Source: JBKPNJ01 sp963695705
GTDB taxonomy: Bacteria > Actinomycetota > Actinomycetes > Propionibacteriales > Nocardioidaceae
NCBI GenBank assembly: GCA_963695705.1
Contig: CAVOHB010000009.1
Coordinates: 124,001 to 188,000 of the forward strand
Length of the DNA: 64,000 bases
Direction: 5' to 3'
Shown: positions 8,240 through 17,161 of the stretch, in pieces
Layout: each line of letters begins with the position of its first letter
How positions within the stretch are numbered: position 1 is the stretch's first letter
Made by a program: the position numbers and the translations under genes
Notes under the pieces: model-generated
What the model was told of the DNA's origin: nothing
Database searches by the model: none
Seen by the model: the letters and a program-made list of their open reading frames with translations, nothing else

Positions 8240-9881
8240 TCGGGTTCCTGATGCGAGGCTGGTGGCGGATCTGGTGGCGGTGCAGGGCACCGTTGCGGAG
8301 CTGGATGCCGGTCGGGCGGCCGCGGAGCTGATCGAGCAGCTGCAGGCGTGGGACCGGGTCGCGTCGTGGGTGAACCATCAGCGGCTGGACACGATGCGGC
8401 GGTTCGAGGCGGCGCGTGTCGCCGCCGACACCGAGCTGGCCGCGACCGTCGACCTCGAGTCGTTGTCGCTGTCTGAGCGGGCGGCGGTGCGCCGGTTGCG
8501 GACCGGGCTGGCGGAGGAGGCCGGGAGGTTCGCCGCGGAGGAGATCGCGCTGGCGTTGAACATCTCGCCGACCTCGGCGCACCAGCAGCTGGCGTTGGCG
8601 CACGACCTGCACGGGGTGCACCGTGACCTGGGTGAGGCGCTGGAGCTGGGGCAGGTCAGCGAGTTCGTGGCGTCCATGCTGGCCCGGGCGACCCGCCGGC
8701 TGCCCGAGCAGACGCGCCGGCTGCTCGACGAGGCGGTGACCTCGGATGCGGTGGAGTTGCCGGCCGGTAAGGCGATCGCCGCCGCCCGGGCGCGGGTGCT
8801 GCAGGCCGACGAGTACGCCGACGCCGCCGTCGAGCGTGCCCGCGCGGACCGGCGGGCGTTCCTCAAGCCGATGGACGACGCGATGGCGATGGTCGGGGCG
8901 GTGCTCCCGGCCGACGACGCGATCCGGTCCTGGACCCGGATCGACGAGCTGGCGCGGGCGGCCCGAGCCGCCGGCGATCCGCGAAACCTCGACCAACTCC
9001 GCGCCGACCACTTCACCGCCGCACTCACCGACACCGAACCCAACACCCAACATGCCGTCCAACCCGACACCGGACCGTCCGCTCGTCCGGAGGCTGACCC
9101 ACCCACCCAGCGTGCCGCCGAGCATCCGCCGGGCGTGAGGCCGGCCGCGACCCGGCAGGCGCCGCCAAGCGTGCCGCCGGCCCGGACGCTGATCCGGAGG
9201 CTGACCCCTCGGCCGACCCGGAGGCCGGCCGGGAGGCTGACGGTGCCCCGGCCGGTGGGCGCGGCTTGGCGGGTGGGCGCGGCGGGGGGTAAGCCGACCG
9301 TGGTGCAGGTGGCGATCTCGTTGGGCAGCCTGCTCGGCCTGGACTCCCGCAACGGCTGGATGGACGGCTACGGCAGTGTCACACCGGAGACCATCCGCCG
9401 GCTGGTCGCCGCCGGGGATGTGACGCTGACCCGGTTGCTGTGCGACCCGGTCACCGGGGTGGTGCTGCACAGCGACCCGACCAGATACCGGCCCTCGGAA
9501 CGGCTGGTGCACGCGGTGACCTGCCGGGATCGGTGCTGCCGGATGCCGGTCTGCCAGGCCAGGATCCGGCATCTGGACCACCTGCAGGCCGCGGCCGACG
9601 CCGGGCTGACCACCAAGTCCAACCTGCACGGGCTGTGCGAGCGGTCCCACCTGACCCGACATCACCCCGGCTGGAACGTCACCGGCGACGCCGACGGCGC
9701 CGTCACCTGGACCACCCCAACCGGCCACCACTACACCGCCCTTCCACCGCCCGCGACCGGATACGGCACCGGCCCACCACCGGAGGCCGACAGCGTGCCC
9801 GATCTCCCCGCCTGGCTGAGCCACCAACAACGCCTCCGCGCCGAACTCGACTCCGGCCGCACGCCCCCCCACGCCGCCTAA
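8232..9881 (+). CDS. DUF222 / HNH endonuclease domain protein (13E12 repeat family)
   Basis: A 549-residue protein with an N-terminal helical DUF222 domain (about residues 1-270), a long Pro/Arg/Thr-rich linker (270-350) and a C-terminal HNH nuclease domain. The HNH part starts near residue 430 with a Cys-rich CRDRCC stretch, then a His-Leu-Asp-His pair and an Asn-x-HGLC segment followed by His, the usual zinc and catalytic residues. The family is abundant, repetitive and variable in actinobacteria and behaves like selfish or homing-type DNA; its biochemical role is poorly known. It splits an otherwise coherent catabolic gene run and has its own SOS-like operator. The linker composition (many consecutive Pro and Arg) differs from the rest. 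Confidence 0.85.
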   Translation: MFDRVPDARLVADLVAVQGTVAELDAGRAAAELIEQLQAWDRVASWVNHQRLDTMRRFEAARVAADTELAATVDLESLSLSERAAVRRLRTGLAEEAGRFAAEEIALALNISPTSAHQQLALAHDLHGVHRDLGEALELGQVSEFVASMLARATRRLPEQTRRLLDEAVTSDAVELPAGKAIAAARARVLQADEYADAAVERARADRRAFLKPMDDAMAMVGAVLPADDAIRSWTRIDELARAARAAGDPRNLDQLRADHFTAALTDTEPNTQHAVQPDTGPSARPEADPPTQRAAEHPPGVRPAATRQAPPSVPPARTLIRRLTPRPTRRPAGRLTVPRPVGAAWRVGAAGGKPTVVQVAISLGSLLGLDSRNGWMDGYGSVTPETIRRLVAAGDVTLTRLLCDPVTGVVLHSDPTRYRPSERLVHAVTCRDRCCRMPVCQARIRHLDHLQAAADAGLTTKSNLHGLCERSHLTRHHPGWNVTGDADGAVTWTTPTGHHYTALPPPATGYGTGPPPEADSVPDLPAWLSHQQRLRAELDSGRTPPHAA

Positions 9882-9940
9882 AACCAGCGACCCCACGCCA
9901 CCGGGTCGATTCGGCGGCGGACTGCCACACTGGAGCCACC

Positions 9941-10618
9941 ATGAAGGTCTCCGGCACGGCAACGCTCAACGCAACCCGTGAAGACGTGTGGCGAGCGCTC
10001 AACGACCCCGAGGTTCTGGTGCGTACCATCCCCGGCTGCCAGCAGCTGGAGACCATCGACCAGGACGCCTACCGGATGACGCTCACTGCCGGCGTCGCCT
10101 CGATCAAGGGCGTCTACCAGGGCGAGGTGCGTCTGGAGGACCAGGAGCAACCCGGCTCGTTCACCCTCAAGGCAGCCGGAGCCGGCGCCCCGGGAACAGT
10201 GAGCGCGGACGTCAAGGTCACCCTGTCCGAAGGGCCCGCCGGTACGGGCACGACCCTGCTCAGCTACGACGCGGATGCGATCGTCGGCGGCATGATCGGC
10301 GGCGTGGGCCAGCGGATGCTGAGCGGCGTGGCCAAGAAGACCGCGGGCGAGTTCTTCGGCAACGTCGATGACGTGCTCACCGGCGTCGCCGCTGCCCCCG
10401 GGGACGCCACCGGGGACGGCGCCGCTCCCGGAACATCCGGCCCCGGGGAGCCGGAAACCGGCCGCGAGCCGGCCGCCGGGGTCTTCCGGGCACCCGCCGC
10501 GCAGCAGGTGGACAAGCCCAGGGCGACCGACTTCCGGGCGGGCGTCATCGTGGGTGCCGCCGCGGCCCTGCTCGGAGCCGTGGTCGGAGGCTGGCTCAGC
10601 GGACGCCGGCGCGCCTGA
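9941..10618 (+). CDS. CoxG-like SRPBCC protein with C-terminal membrane anchor
   Basis: A 225-residue protein. The N-terminal 145 residues are a CoxG/SRPBCC (START-like) domain beginning M-K-V-S-G with the family stretch IPGC (about residues 30-33). Then come a Gly/Pro/Glu linker and one C-terminal hydrophobic helix (VGAAAALLGAVVGGWL) ending in basic residues, so it is tail-anchored. CoxG proteins accompany Mo hydroxylases; some tether the enzyme to the membrane to link it to respiration. Here it probably belongs with the Mo hydroxylase at 4346-8156, from which the DUF222 gene now separates it. The start is the ATG preceded by GGAG. Confidence 0.85.
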   Translation: MKVSGTATLNATREDVWRALNDPEVLVRTIPGCQQLETIDQDAYRMTLTAGVASIKGVYQGEVRLEDQEQPGSFTLKAAGAGAPGTVSADVKVTLSEGPAGTGTTLLSYDADAIVGGMIGGVGQRMLSGVAKKTAGEFFGNVDDVLTGVAAAPGDATGDGAAPGTSGPGEPETGREPAAGVFRAPAAQQVDKPRATDFRAGVIVGAAAALLGAVVGGWLSGRRRA

Positions 10619-10650
10619 CGGGCCGAATCAGCCAACTCGGAGGGAACCAG

Positions 10651-11595
10651 ATGCGAGGATTCACCGCCGCGGCCGTACAGGTTCAGCCGCTGCACGCACC
10701 GCTGACCAGGGACAGCATCGCGGCGAACGTCGATCACTGCGTCGACTTCGTGCAGCGATGCGTCGCCGACACCTCCGCACAGCTCGTGGTGCTGCCCGAG
10801 ACGTGCACCACCGGGTTCACGCCGGGTCTCGGACCCGAGGAACTGTGGGACGTCATCGGGACCTTCCCGCACGCCGGTCCCGGTGCGAGTACCCATGAAG
10901 GCGCCGGCGACGTCACTGCCCCTCTCCATGCTGCCGCCGCCGAGCTCGGCATCCACCTGGTCTACGGCGGGTACGAACGCGGACCGGAACGCGGAGTCGT
11001 CTACAACTCGGCCGTGCTCGTCGGCCCGGACGGTGGCACGCTCGGGGTCTATCGCAAGACGCATCCGTTCTGCACCGAGACCCGGTCCCGCGGGGGGTGG
11101 GTGACCCCCGGCGACGACGTGTGCGTGGTGCAGACCGAGCTGGGCCGGATCGGGCTGATCATCTGCTTCGACGGCGACTTCCCGGAGCTGTCGCGGATCA
11201 ACGCGTTGGAGGGCGCCGAAGTCATCTGCCGGCCGTCCGCGCTGCTGCGCAGCGCCGACATCTGGGAGCTGACCAACCGGGCCCGCGCGTACGACAACCA
11301 TGTCTTCGTCATCGGCGCCAATGCGGTCGGCATCGACCCCGCCGGCGTCCTCTACTTCGGCAACTCGATGATCGTCACGCCAGTCGCTGAGGTGATCGCC
11401 CGCGGCTCTACACACGAGTCGTGGGTGGCGGCGGTTCTCGACCCCGACCGCGCCATGGCCTCGCTGACGCCGGGGTCCAGCGTCCCGCAGGGCTTCGACC
11501 ACCTGGCGGACCGCAACCTCGACCTGCTGGCCAAGTACTCGGACAGGTTGGCCGGACCCGGCGCCACGTCGTTCACTTTCGGCAGCGAGGCGTGA
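10651..11595 (+). CDS. Nitrilase-superfamily C-N hydrolase
   Basis: A 314-residue carbon-nitrogen hydrolase with the full catalytic triad: Glu50 (LPETCTTG), Lys135 (YRKTHPF) and Cys171 (IICFDGDFPE). Members hydrolyse amides, N-carbamoyl compounds or nitriles. It follows the CoxG gene by 32 bases and precedes hyuA by seven, so it belongs to the catabolic run. In the pathway proposed here it could hydrolyse malonamate to malonate and ammonia, or act as an N-carbamoyl amidohydrolase on ureidomalonate. The sequence does not distinguish these. ATG start preceded by GGAGGG. Confidence 0.87.
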   Translation: MRGFTAAAVQVQPLHAPLTRDSIAANVDHCVDFVQRCVADTSAQLVVLPETCTTGFTPGLGPEELWDVIGTFPHAGPGASTHEGAGDVTAPLHAAAAELGIHLVYGGYERGPERGVVYNSAVLVGPDGGTLGVYRKTHPFCTETRSRGGWVTPGDDVCVVQTELGRIGLIICFDGDFPELSRINALEGAEVICRPSALLRSADIWELTNRARAYDNHVFVIGANAVGIDPAGVLYFGNSMIVTPVAEVIARGSTHESWVAAVLDPDRAMASLTPGSSVPQGFDHLADRNLDLLAKYSDRLAGPGATSFTFGSEA

Positions 11596-11602
11596 CACGG
11601 GC

Positions 11603-13705
11603 GTGACACCGTGGATCCGGATCGGCGTCGACACCGGCGGCACGTTCACCAACGTGGTCGCCGTCGACGAGTCGACCGGGCGGCTCGTCACCACCAAGAC
11701 GCCGTCGACCCCGGCCGATCCGGCCGAGGGGTTCATGACCGGCCTGCACAAGGTGCTGGCCGCGCTCGAGCTCGGCGGCGACGCGATCAGCGCGGTGAGC
11801 CACGGCACCACGGTGGCCACCAACAAGCTGCTCGAAGGCAAGGTGGAGAACCTCGGGTTCATCACCACCGAGGGATACGGCCACATCCTGGAGATCGCAC
11901 GGCAGTCGGTCCCCGACGGGTACGGGAACTCCTACTTCTGGGTGAAGCCACCGCGCATCGTGCCGGCGGACCGTGTCAAGACCGTCCCCGGGCGGCTGCT
12001 GGTCGACGGCAGCGAACTGCGGTCATTCGACGAGCAGGCGGCCTCCGACGTCGCACGATGGTTCGCCGGACAGGGCATTCTGGCGATCGGCGTCTGCTTC
12101 CTGCACTCGTACGCCAACCCGTCCCACGAGCTCGCGATGCGCGACGTGCTCGCCCGCGAGCATCCGCAGGCCTTCGTCTCGATCTCCTCGGAGGTGCTCC
12201 GCGAGTATCGCGAGTACGAGCGCAGCGTCACCACACTGGTGGACGCCGCGGTGAAGCCGGACATCCGCCGCTATGTGGCGAACATCGCCGCTCATCTGAT
12301 CGCCTTCACATCGACGGCCGGCGGGTCGGACCCGTCCAGACGGGTGCCGTTCTACGTGATGAAGTCCAACGGCGGAGTGCTGTCGGCCAACGAGGTCGTC
12401 CACCAGCCGATCACGACCGTGCTGTCAGGGCCGGCTGCGGGTGCGCTCGGAGCCTCCGTCGTGGCCGAGCGCGCCGGGCTACGAGAGGTCGTCACCTGTG
12501 ACGGCGGTGGCACCTCGACCGACGTCACGGTCGTGCTGAACGGGCATCCCGCGCTCACCACCGAGGGATCGGTCGGCGCGTACCCCTCCAAGATCCCGAT
12601 GATCGACGTGGTGACGGTCGGCGCCGGAGGTGGGTCGATCGCATGGGTCAGCCCGGAGGGCACGCTGAAGGTCGGGCCGCGCTCGGCCGGCGCCGATCCC
12701 GGGCCGATGTGCTACGCGCAGGGCGGGACCGAACCGACGGTCACCGACGCCCATCTGCTCCTCGGGCGAATACCGCCGCACCTGCTCGGCGGCGAGGTTC
12801 CGCTCGCGAACGAGCAGGCGCGCTCCGGGGTGGAAACGCTCGCTGGGAAACTCGGCATGACCTGGGAGGCCTGCGCGAGCGGAATCCTGGAGATCTCGGC
12901 CTGGAACCAGGCCAACGCCCTGCGACAGGTGACCGTCAAGCGCGGCCTGGACGTCCGCGACTTCCACCTGGTGACGTTCGGCGGCTCGGGCTCGCTGCTG
13001 GCCTGCCGGCTCGTCGACGTCCTGGATCTCGCCGGGGTCCTCGTACCACTCGATCCGGGCAACCTGTCGGCGTACGGGCTGCTCACCGTGGATGTGCGCA
13101 ACGACTACGTACAGACGGCCGTCGCGCGTCAGTCGAGGCTGTCGGTGACAGCCGTCCAGTCGGTCTTCGACGACCTCCGGTCCCAGGCCGACGCGGCGCT
13201 CGACCGTGAGGGGTTCGCAGCCGACTCGCGCCGGTTCGTGCGCACCGCCGATCTGCGCTACTACGGTCAGGCCTTCGAGGTACGGGTCGAGGTGCCCGAC
13301 GAGGCGGTGACTCCGCGACTGTTCGCGGTCGTCGCCGAGCGGTTCCACGAGGAGCACAAGGTCTTGTACGGATACGACTTCCGCTCCGACGGCCGTCAGG
13401 AGGTCGAGTGGGTCAACCTGCGGGTCACTGGCATCGGTCCGATCCGCAAGCCCGGACCGAGGACCGTCGCTGCGGGCGCTGGCGCGCAGACCGCACGGAG
13501 TGGCACCCGCGCGGTGTTCTTCGACGACTGGATCGAGACCGCGATCTACGACCGGGCCCTCCTCGGCGCGGGCGACGTCGTCGACGGCCCGGCGGTGCTG
13601 GAGGAGTTCAGCTCCACCGTCCCGCTGCATCCGGGTTTCCGGGCCACCGTCGACGACGCCGGCAACCTGCTGATCACGCGCTCACGGACGGAGGCCAGCG
13701 GGTGA
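11603..13705 (+). CDS. hyuA: Hydantoinase/oxoprolinase family subunit A (HyuA)
   Basis: A 700-residue protein of the HyuA/oxoprolinase/acetone-carboxylase-beta family. The N-terminal GVDTGGTFTN (about residues 8-17) and the later GGGTSTDVT form the ASKHA-type ATP site. These enzymes couple ATP hydrolysis to opening or carboxylating a ring or ketone. The GTG at 11603 is seven bases after the amidase stop; a GTG eight bases on is possible. The stop overlaps the start of hyuB. ATP-dependent ring opening of a hydantoin-, lactam- or pyrimidine-derived compound is expected. The exact substrate is unknown, and its place beside a barbiturase, which needs no ATP, is puzzling. Confidence 0.88.
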   Translation: MTPWIRIGVDTGGTFTNVVAVDESTGRLVTTKTPSTPADPAEGFMTGLHKVLAALELGGDAISAVSHGTTVATNKLLEGKVENLGFITTEGYGHILEIARQSVPDGYGNSYFWVKPPRIVPADRVKTVPGRLLVDGSELRSFDEQAASDVARWFAGQGILAIGVCFLHSYANPSHELAMRDVLAREHPQAFVSISSEVLREYREYERSVTTLVDAAVKPDIRRYVANIAAHLIAFTSTAGGSDPSRRVPFYVMKSNGGVLSANEVVHQPITTVLSGPAAGALGASVVAERAGLREVVTCDGGGTSTDVTVVLNGHPALTTEGSVGAYPSKIPMIDVVTVGAGGGSIAWVSPEGTLKVGPRSAGADPGPMCYAQGGTEPTVTDAHLLLGRIPPHLLGGEVPLANEQARSGVETLAGKLGMTWEACASGILEISAWNQANALRQVTVKRGLDVRDFHLVTFGGSGSLLACRLVDVLDLAGVLVPLDPGNLSAYGLLTVDVRNDYVQTAVARQSRLSVTAVQSVFDDLRSQADAALDREGFAADSRRFVRTADLRYYGQAFEVRVEVPDEAVTPRLFAVVAERFHEEHKVLYGYDFRSDGRQEVEWVNLRVTGIGPIRKPGPRTVAAGAGAQTARSGTRAVFFDDWIETAIYDRALLGAGDVVDGPAVLEEFSSTVPLHPGFRATVDDAGNLLITRSRTEASG

Positions 13706-15585
13706 GCGGCTACCGACTCACGACTGCGGCGCAGGCCGACCCCGTGCTCGTCGAGATCGTCGAGGGCTACCTCGCCGCCGTGGAGCAGGAGGTGGAGACC
13801 GCGATCGGGCGCACCAGCCGGTCGCCGATGATCCGGGACGCCCACGACTACCGGGCCGGTATCCACGACCGCCACCTGCGCAAGCTCACCGGCCGTTCAT
13901 ACTCCGCGCTCGTGCAACCGGTGGCACGCGACTACCCACTGGACACGATGCGACCGGGTGACGTGTTCTTCCACAACGACGTCTACCTGTCCGAGGGCGG
14001 AATCGGCCACCTGCCCGATCTGTGCGTGACCGCGCCGGTGTTCCATGACAGCGGAGCCGGCTCGGAGGTGGTGGGGTTCGTGCAGGCCTTCGGGCACCAC
14101 GACGACATCGGCGGTGCGGTGCCCGGATCGATGCCGAGCCACGCCACCAGTGTGTTCGAGGAGGGCCTGATGGTTCCCCCGATCAAGCTGTGGGACGAGG
14201 GGGTGCCGTGCGAGCAGGCGCTGAAGATCATGACACGCAACTCCCGGATGCCGGAGTCGCTCGCGGCGGACCTCGACGCCGAGTGCTCCGCCTGCCTGCT
14301 CGGCGCCCGCCGGCTGGCGGCGCTGTTCGGCCGGTACGGCAAGGCCACCGTGGAGGCATGCTTCGACGTCGTACTGGACAAGACCACCGAGACGTTCCGC
14401 CGGGAGGTGCTGGCGAGGATCCCGGCGGGGACGTACACCTGGGAGGACTACGCCGAGCATGACGGGGTGGACGAGCCGCGGCTGCACACCCAGCGCATCA
14501 CACTGACCAAGATCGACGACAACGGGGGGAGACTCGTTCTCGACTTCGACGGGACGAGCCCACAGGCCAGGGGCCCGATCAACCACTGCGGTGACTACGC
14601 CGACGGCAACTTCCTGAAGAAGTGGCTGGCTCCGATCCTGCGAAACCTCGCCGACACACCGGAGCGGATGGCCGAGCTCGACGTCAACGAGGGCATCGTC
14701 CCGCTGATCGAGATGCGGTTCCCGGCGAAGGGGACGCTGCTCACGCCGACCTTCCCGGCTCCGACCAACGCCCGCACGTTCGTCATCCTCCGGCTGCTCG
14801 GCGTACTCGCGGGCGTGCTCGCCAAGGCGGTCGACGGCCGGATGCCGGCCGACCAGGAGACGATCCGCTACACCGGTGTCTACGGCGATGACCTCGACGG
14901 GAAGCCGTACCTGATGCGCGAGGTGCTCGGCGGCGGCTCCGGCGGCCGGTACTACGCCGACGGGGAGGACACCATCCACGTGGTGCCCGACTCGCGGAAC
15001 CTGCCGACGGAGTTCTCCGAGGCCAGGTTCCCGTTCATCGTCGAACGACTCGGGCTCGCGTGTGACAGCGGTGGCGCGGGCCGCTTCCGGGGCGGACTGG
15101 GGTATGAGAAGCACATCCGGATGCGCAAGGACGCCCACTTCATGTCGATCGCGGACCGGTCGATCCTGGCCTGCTGGGGCGTCAGGGGCGGCAAGGCCGG
15201 TCGGCCGTTCGAGGTCGTGATCGACGCCGGGGGGCCCAACGAGCGGCGCGTCGACGCGCTGGCCGACGCCGAGCCGGTCCGGGCCGGTGAGGTGATCCGG
15301 ATACGCACCACCGGTGGCGGGGGATGGGGGGACCCGCTCAGGCGTCCCTACGACGACGTGCTGCGCGACGTGTCCTGGGGAAAGGTCTCGGTCGAGGGCG
15401 CGTACACCGACTACGGCGTCCAGGTGTCCACCGCGTCCGGCCGGCCCGTCGTCGACCGGCCGGCCAGCGAGCGACGCCGGGCGCAGCTGCGGGCCGAACG
15501 CGGGGACGAGCCGTTCTTCGACCGCGGTCCCGGCTACGCCACCCTGTCGGGCGGTCGACGCTCCGCCGAATGCGACTGGCTTTGA
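13702..15585 (+). CDS. hyuB: Hydantoinase/oxoprolinase family subunit B (HyuB)
   Basis: A 627-residue HyuB-type partner subunit, longer than the usual 520-580. It shows the family features: GDVFFHNDVYLSEGGIGHLPD near residues 92-112, a His-rich segment GHHDDIGG near 130, and a C-terminal TTGGGGWGDP. It starts at the GTG 13702 inside the hyuA stop (GTGA). The C-terminal 60 residues, rich in Arg and Asp, extend past the usual end. It should act as a heteromer with HyuA. The next gene begins inside its 3' end. Confidence 0.87.
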   Translation: MSGYRLTTAAQADPVLVEIVEGYLAAVEQEVETAIGRTSRSPMIRDAHDYRAGIHDRHLRKLTGRSYSALVQPVARDYPLDTMRPGDVFFHNDVYLSEGGIGHLPDLCVTAPVFHDSGAGSEVVGFVQAFGHHDDIGGAVPGSMPSHATSVFEEGLMVPPIKLWDEGVPCEQALKIMTRNSRMPESLAADLDAECSACLLGARRLAALFGRYGKATVEACFDVVLDKTTETFRREVLARIPAGTYTWEDYAEHDGVDEPRLHTQRITLTKIDDNGGRLVLDFDGTSPQARGPINHCGDYADGNFLKKWLAPILRNLADTPERMAELDVNEGIVPLIEMRFPAKGTLLTPTFPAPTNARTFVILRLLGVLAGVLAKAVDGRMPADQETIRYTGVYGDDLDGKPYLMREVLGGGSGGRYYADGEDTIHVVPDSRNLPTEFSEARFPFIVERLGLACDSGGAGRFRGGLGYEKHIRMRKDAHFMSIADRSILACWGVRGGKAGRPFEVVIDAGGPNERRVDALADAEPVRAGEVIRIRTTGGGGWGDPLRRPYDDVLRDVSWGKVSVEGAYTDYGVQVSTASGRPVVDRPASERRRAQLRAERGDEPFFDRGPGYATLSGGRRSAECDWL

Positions 15586-16202
15586 ACCACGACGAGGGCC
15601 TGGCGCTGCGCCCTGGCCACGGCCACGCCGTGGAACTGACCGCCCCGTCCGCCCAGCAGCTCGAAGGATCACCGCGCGAGCTGGTCGGCGCCCTGTCCGT
15701 CTGCTGGGGCGACGCGCGCGTCGCCGAGTACTGCGCCGACCTGCTCGAGGGGGCGGACCCGATGGGGTGCCCGGAGGCCCTGCTCTACATAGGCGGCCGC
15801 GGCGCCGCCGGTCTCCTCGGGCCGGGCGACCGGCGGCAGGCGCTGCGCTACTGGCCGAGGGTATGGGCCGCCCGGGCGCTGAGGTACGCCTGGTCACCGA
15901 GCGCCGTGCCCGCCCTGGTGGCGGCGCTCGACGACGAGGCGTGGCGGGTCGCCGAGCAGGCGATGAAGGTGATGACCAAGTACGAAGTCGGCGAGGGTGT
16001 CGAGGCCGCCTTGGCGTGGGTCGACCACCCGCTCCCGCGAGTGCGGGCGACCGTGCTGAGGCTGGTCGCAGCGGTCGGGGAGTCCGAGCACGTCGATCTC
16101 GTCCTCGGGGGCCTGCAGGACCCCGACCCGCAGGTCCGCCGCGCGGCGGAGCAGGCATTGACCCAGCTCGAACGGCGGCTCGACGTGGAGTTACAGCGAT
16201 GA
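15570..16202 (+). CDS. HEAT-repeat protein of the catabolic operon
   Basis: A 210-residue soluble protein. It starts at ATG 15570, 16 bases before the hyuB stop in another frame, and its stop overlaps the carbamate kinase start (ATGA), so it is firmly in the operon. The C-terminal two thirds consist of helical HEAT-like repeats, seen as recurring A-V-P-A-L-V-A-A-L-D-D and P-D-P-Q-V-R-R-A-A patterns. Such repeats usually make protein-protein contacts, and bacterial HEAT proteins in pathway operons can act as enzyme chaperones or lyases. I do not recognise a specific family. A role in assembling the HyuAB or carbamoyltransferase complex is only a guess. Confidence 0.7.
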   Translation: MRLALNHDEGLALRPGHGHAVELTAPSAQQLEGSPRELVGALSVCWGDARVAEYCADLLEGADPMGCPEALLYIGGRGAAGLLGPGDRRQALRYWPRVWAARALRYAWSPSAVPALVAALDDEAWRVAEQAMKVMTKYEVGEGVEAALAWVDHPLPRVRATVLRLVAAVGESEHVDLVLGGLQDPDPQVRRAAEQALTQLERRLDVELQR

Positions 16203-17161
16203 AGGTCCTGATCGCCCTCGGCGGCAACGCGATGACCGGGCCCGGCGGGGATGCCACGCCGCAGTCGCAGATCGCGGCGGCCGAGGCGGCGATGGCGAAG
16301 GTGGCCGACCTGGTGGTCGCCGGGGCCGACGTCGTGATCACCCACGGGAACGGGCCGCAGGTGGGCAACCTGCTGGTGAAGAACGAGATCGCGGCCACCG
16401 TCGTCCCACCGGTGCCGCTGGACTGGTGCGGCGCGCAGACCCAGGCGACGCTCGGCTTCATCCTCCTCGACGCGCTCGACCAGGCGCTGCGCCTGCGCGG
16501 TGCCGACAGGCAGATGGCGGCGATCGTGACGCGCACCCTGGTGGACCGCGAGGACACCGGCTTCTCCCACCCGACCAAGCCGATCGGGCGGTTCCTGCCA
16601 GAGCAGGAGGCCGCCCTGCTGGTCGAGCACGGTCAGACCTGGCAGGACCGCGGCAGCAAGGGATGGCGACGCGTCGTCCCATCGCCGGAGCCGCTTGAGA
16701 TCCTGGACGCCGGCGCCGTGCTCCGACTGGTGGAGGCCGGGTTCGTGGTTGTCGCAAACGGTGGCGGCGGGATCCCGGTGGTACGAGAGGCGGACGGACG
16801 GCTCCGTGGCGTCGAGGCGGTGATCGACAAGGATCTGGGCGCGGCGCTGCTCGCGCGTACCGTTCAGGCGGACGTGCTGGTGATCGCGACCGACGTCGAG
16901 AACGCCGTGATCGGGTTCGGCACGCCGCGGGCGAGTCCCGTCGGCGAGATCGAGGTCTCGCAGCTGCGCCGGCTGGCAGGTGAGGGACACTTCGCCAGCG
17001 GAAGCATGGGACCGAAGGTCGATGCGGTCTGCCGGTTCGTCGAGGACAGCGGGGGCTACGCCGTCATCACCAGTCTTGACAACATCGTCGACGCCGCGGC
17101 CGGCCGGTCCGGCACGGTCATACGACCCGACACACCAGGAGAGCAGGGTTCAGATGCCTGA
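16199..17161 (+). CDS. arcC: Carbamate kinase
   Basis: A 320-residue amino-acid-kinase-fold enzyme that turns carbamoyl phosphate and ADP into ATP, ammonia and carbon dioxide. The conserved carbamate kinase motifs are present: ALGGNAM (residues 6-12), [16 protein letters not shown] and [12 protein letters not shown]. Length is normal (about 310). The start is ATG 16199, overlapping the HEAT-gene stop; an apparent longer reading frame upstream only overlaps hyuB. In E. coli the same step (AllK) follows oxamate carbamoyltransferase. Finding it with the AllFGH-like trio and a barbiturase strongly suggests that carbamoyl phosphate is an intermediate of the local pathway. Confidence 0.92.
   Translation: MKVLIALGGNAMTGPGGDATPQSQIAAAEAAMAKVADLVVAGADVVITHGNGPQVGNLLVKNEIAATVVPPVPLDWCGAQTQATLGFILLDALDQALRLRGADRQMAAIVTRTLVDREDTGFSHPTKPIGRFLPEQEAALLVEHGQTWQDRGSKGWRRVVPSPEPLEILDAGAVLRLVEAGFVVVANGGGGIPVVREADGRLRGVEAVIDKDLGAALLARTVQADVLVIATDVENAVIGFGTPRASPVGEIEVSQLRRLAGEGHFASGSMGPKVDAVCRFVEDSGGYAVITSLDNIVDAAAGRSGTVIRPDTPGEQGSDA

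Noticed and set aside
7638..9962. 774-residue open frame on the minus strand
   Set aside because: It is the GC-rich antisense shadow of the Mo hydroxylase end and the DUF222 gene; its Arg/Gly/Pro-rich translation has no family features.
5715..10618. Carbon monoxide dehydrogenase operon
   Set aside because: Subunit order and a CoxG homologue fit, but the large subunit has PYRGAGR instead of AYRCSFR, and the context is nucleobase catabolism.
13897..16578. 893-residue open frame on the minus strand
   Set aside because: It lies antisense to hyuB, the HEAT gene and carbamate kinase, all well supported, and its composition is that of a shadow frame.
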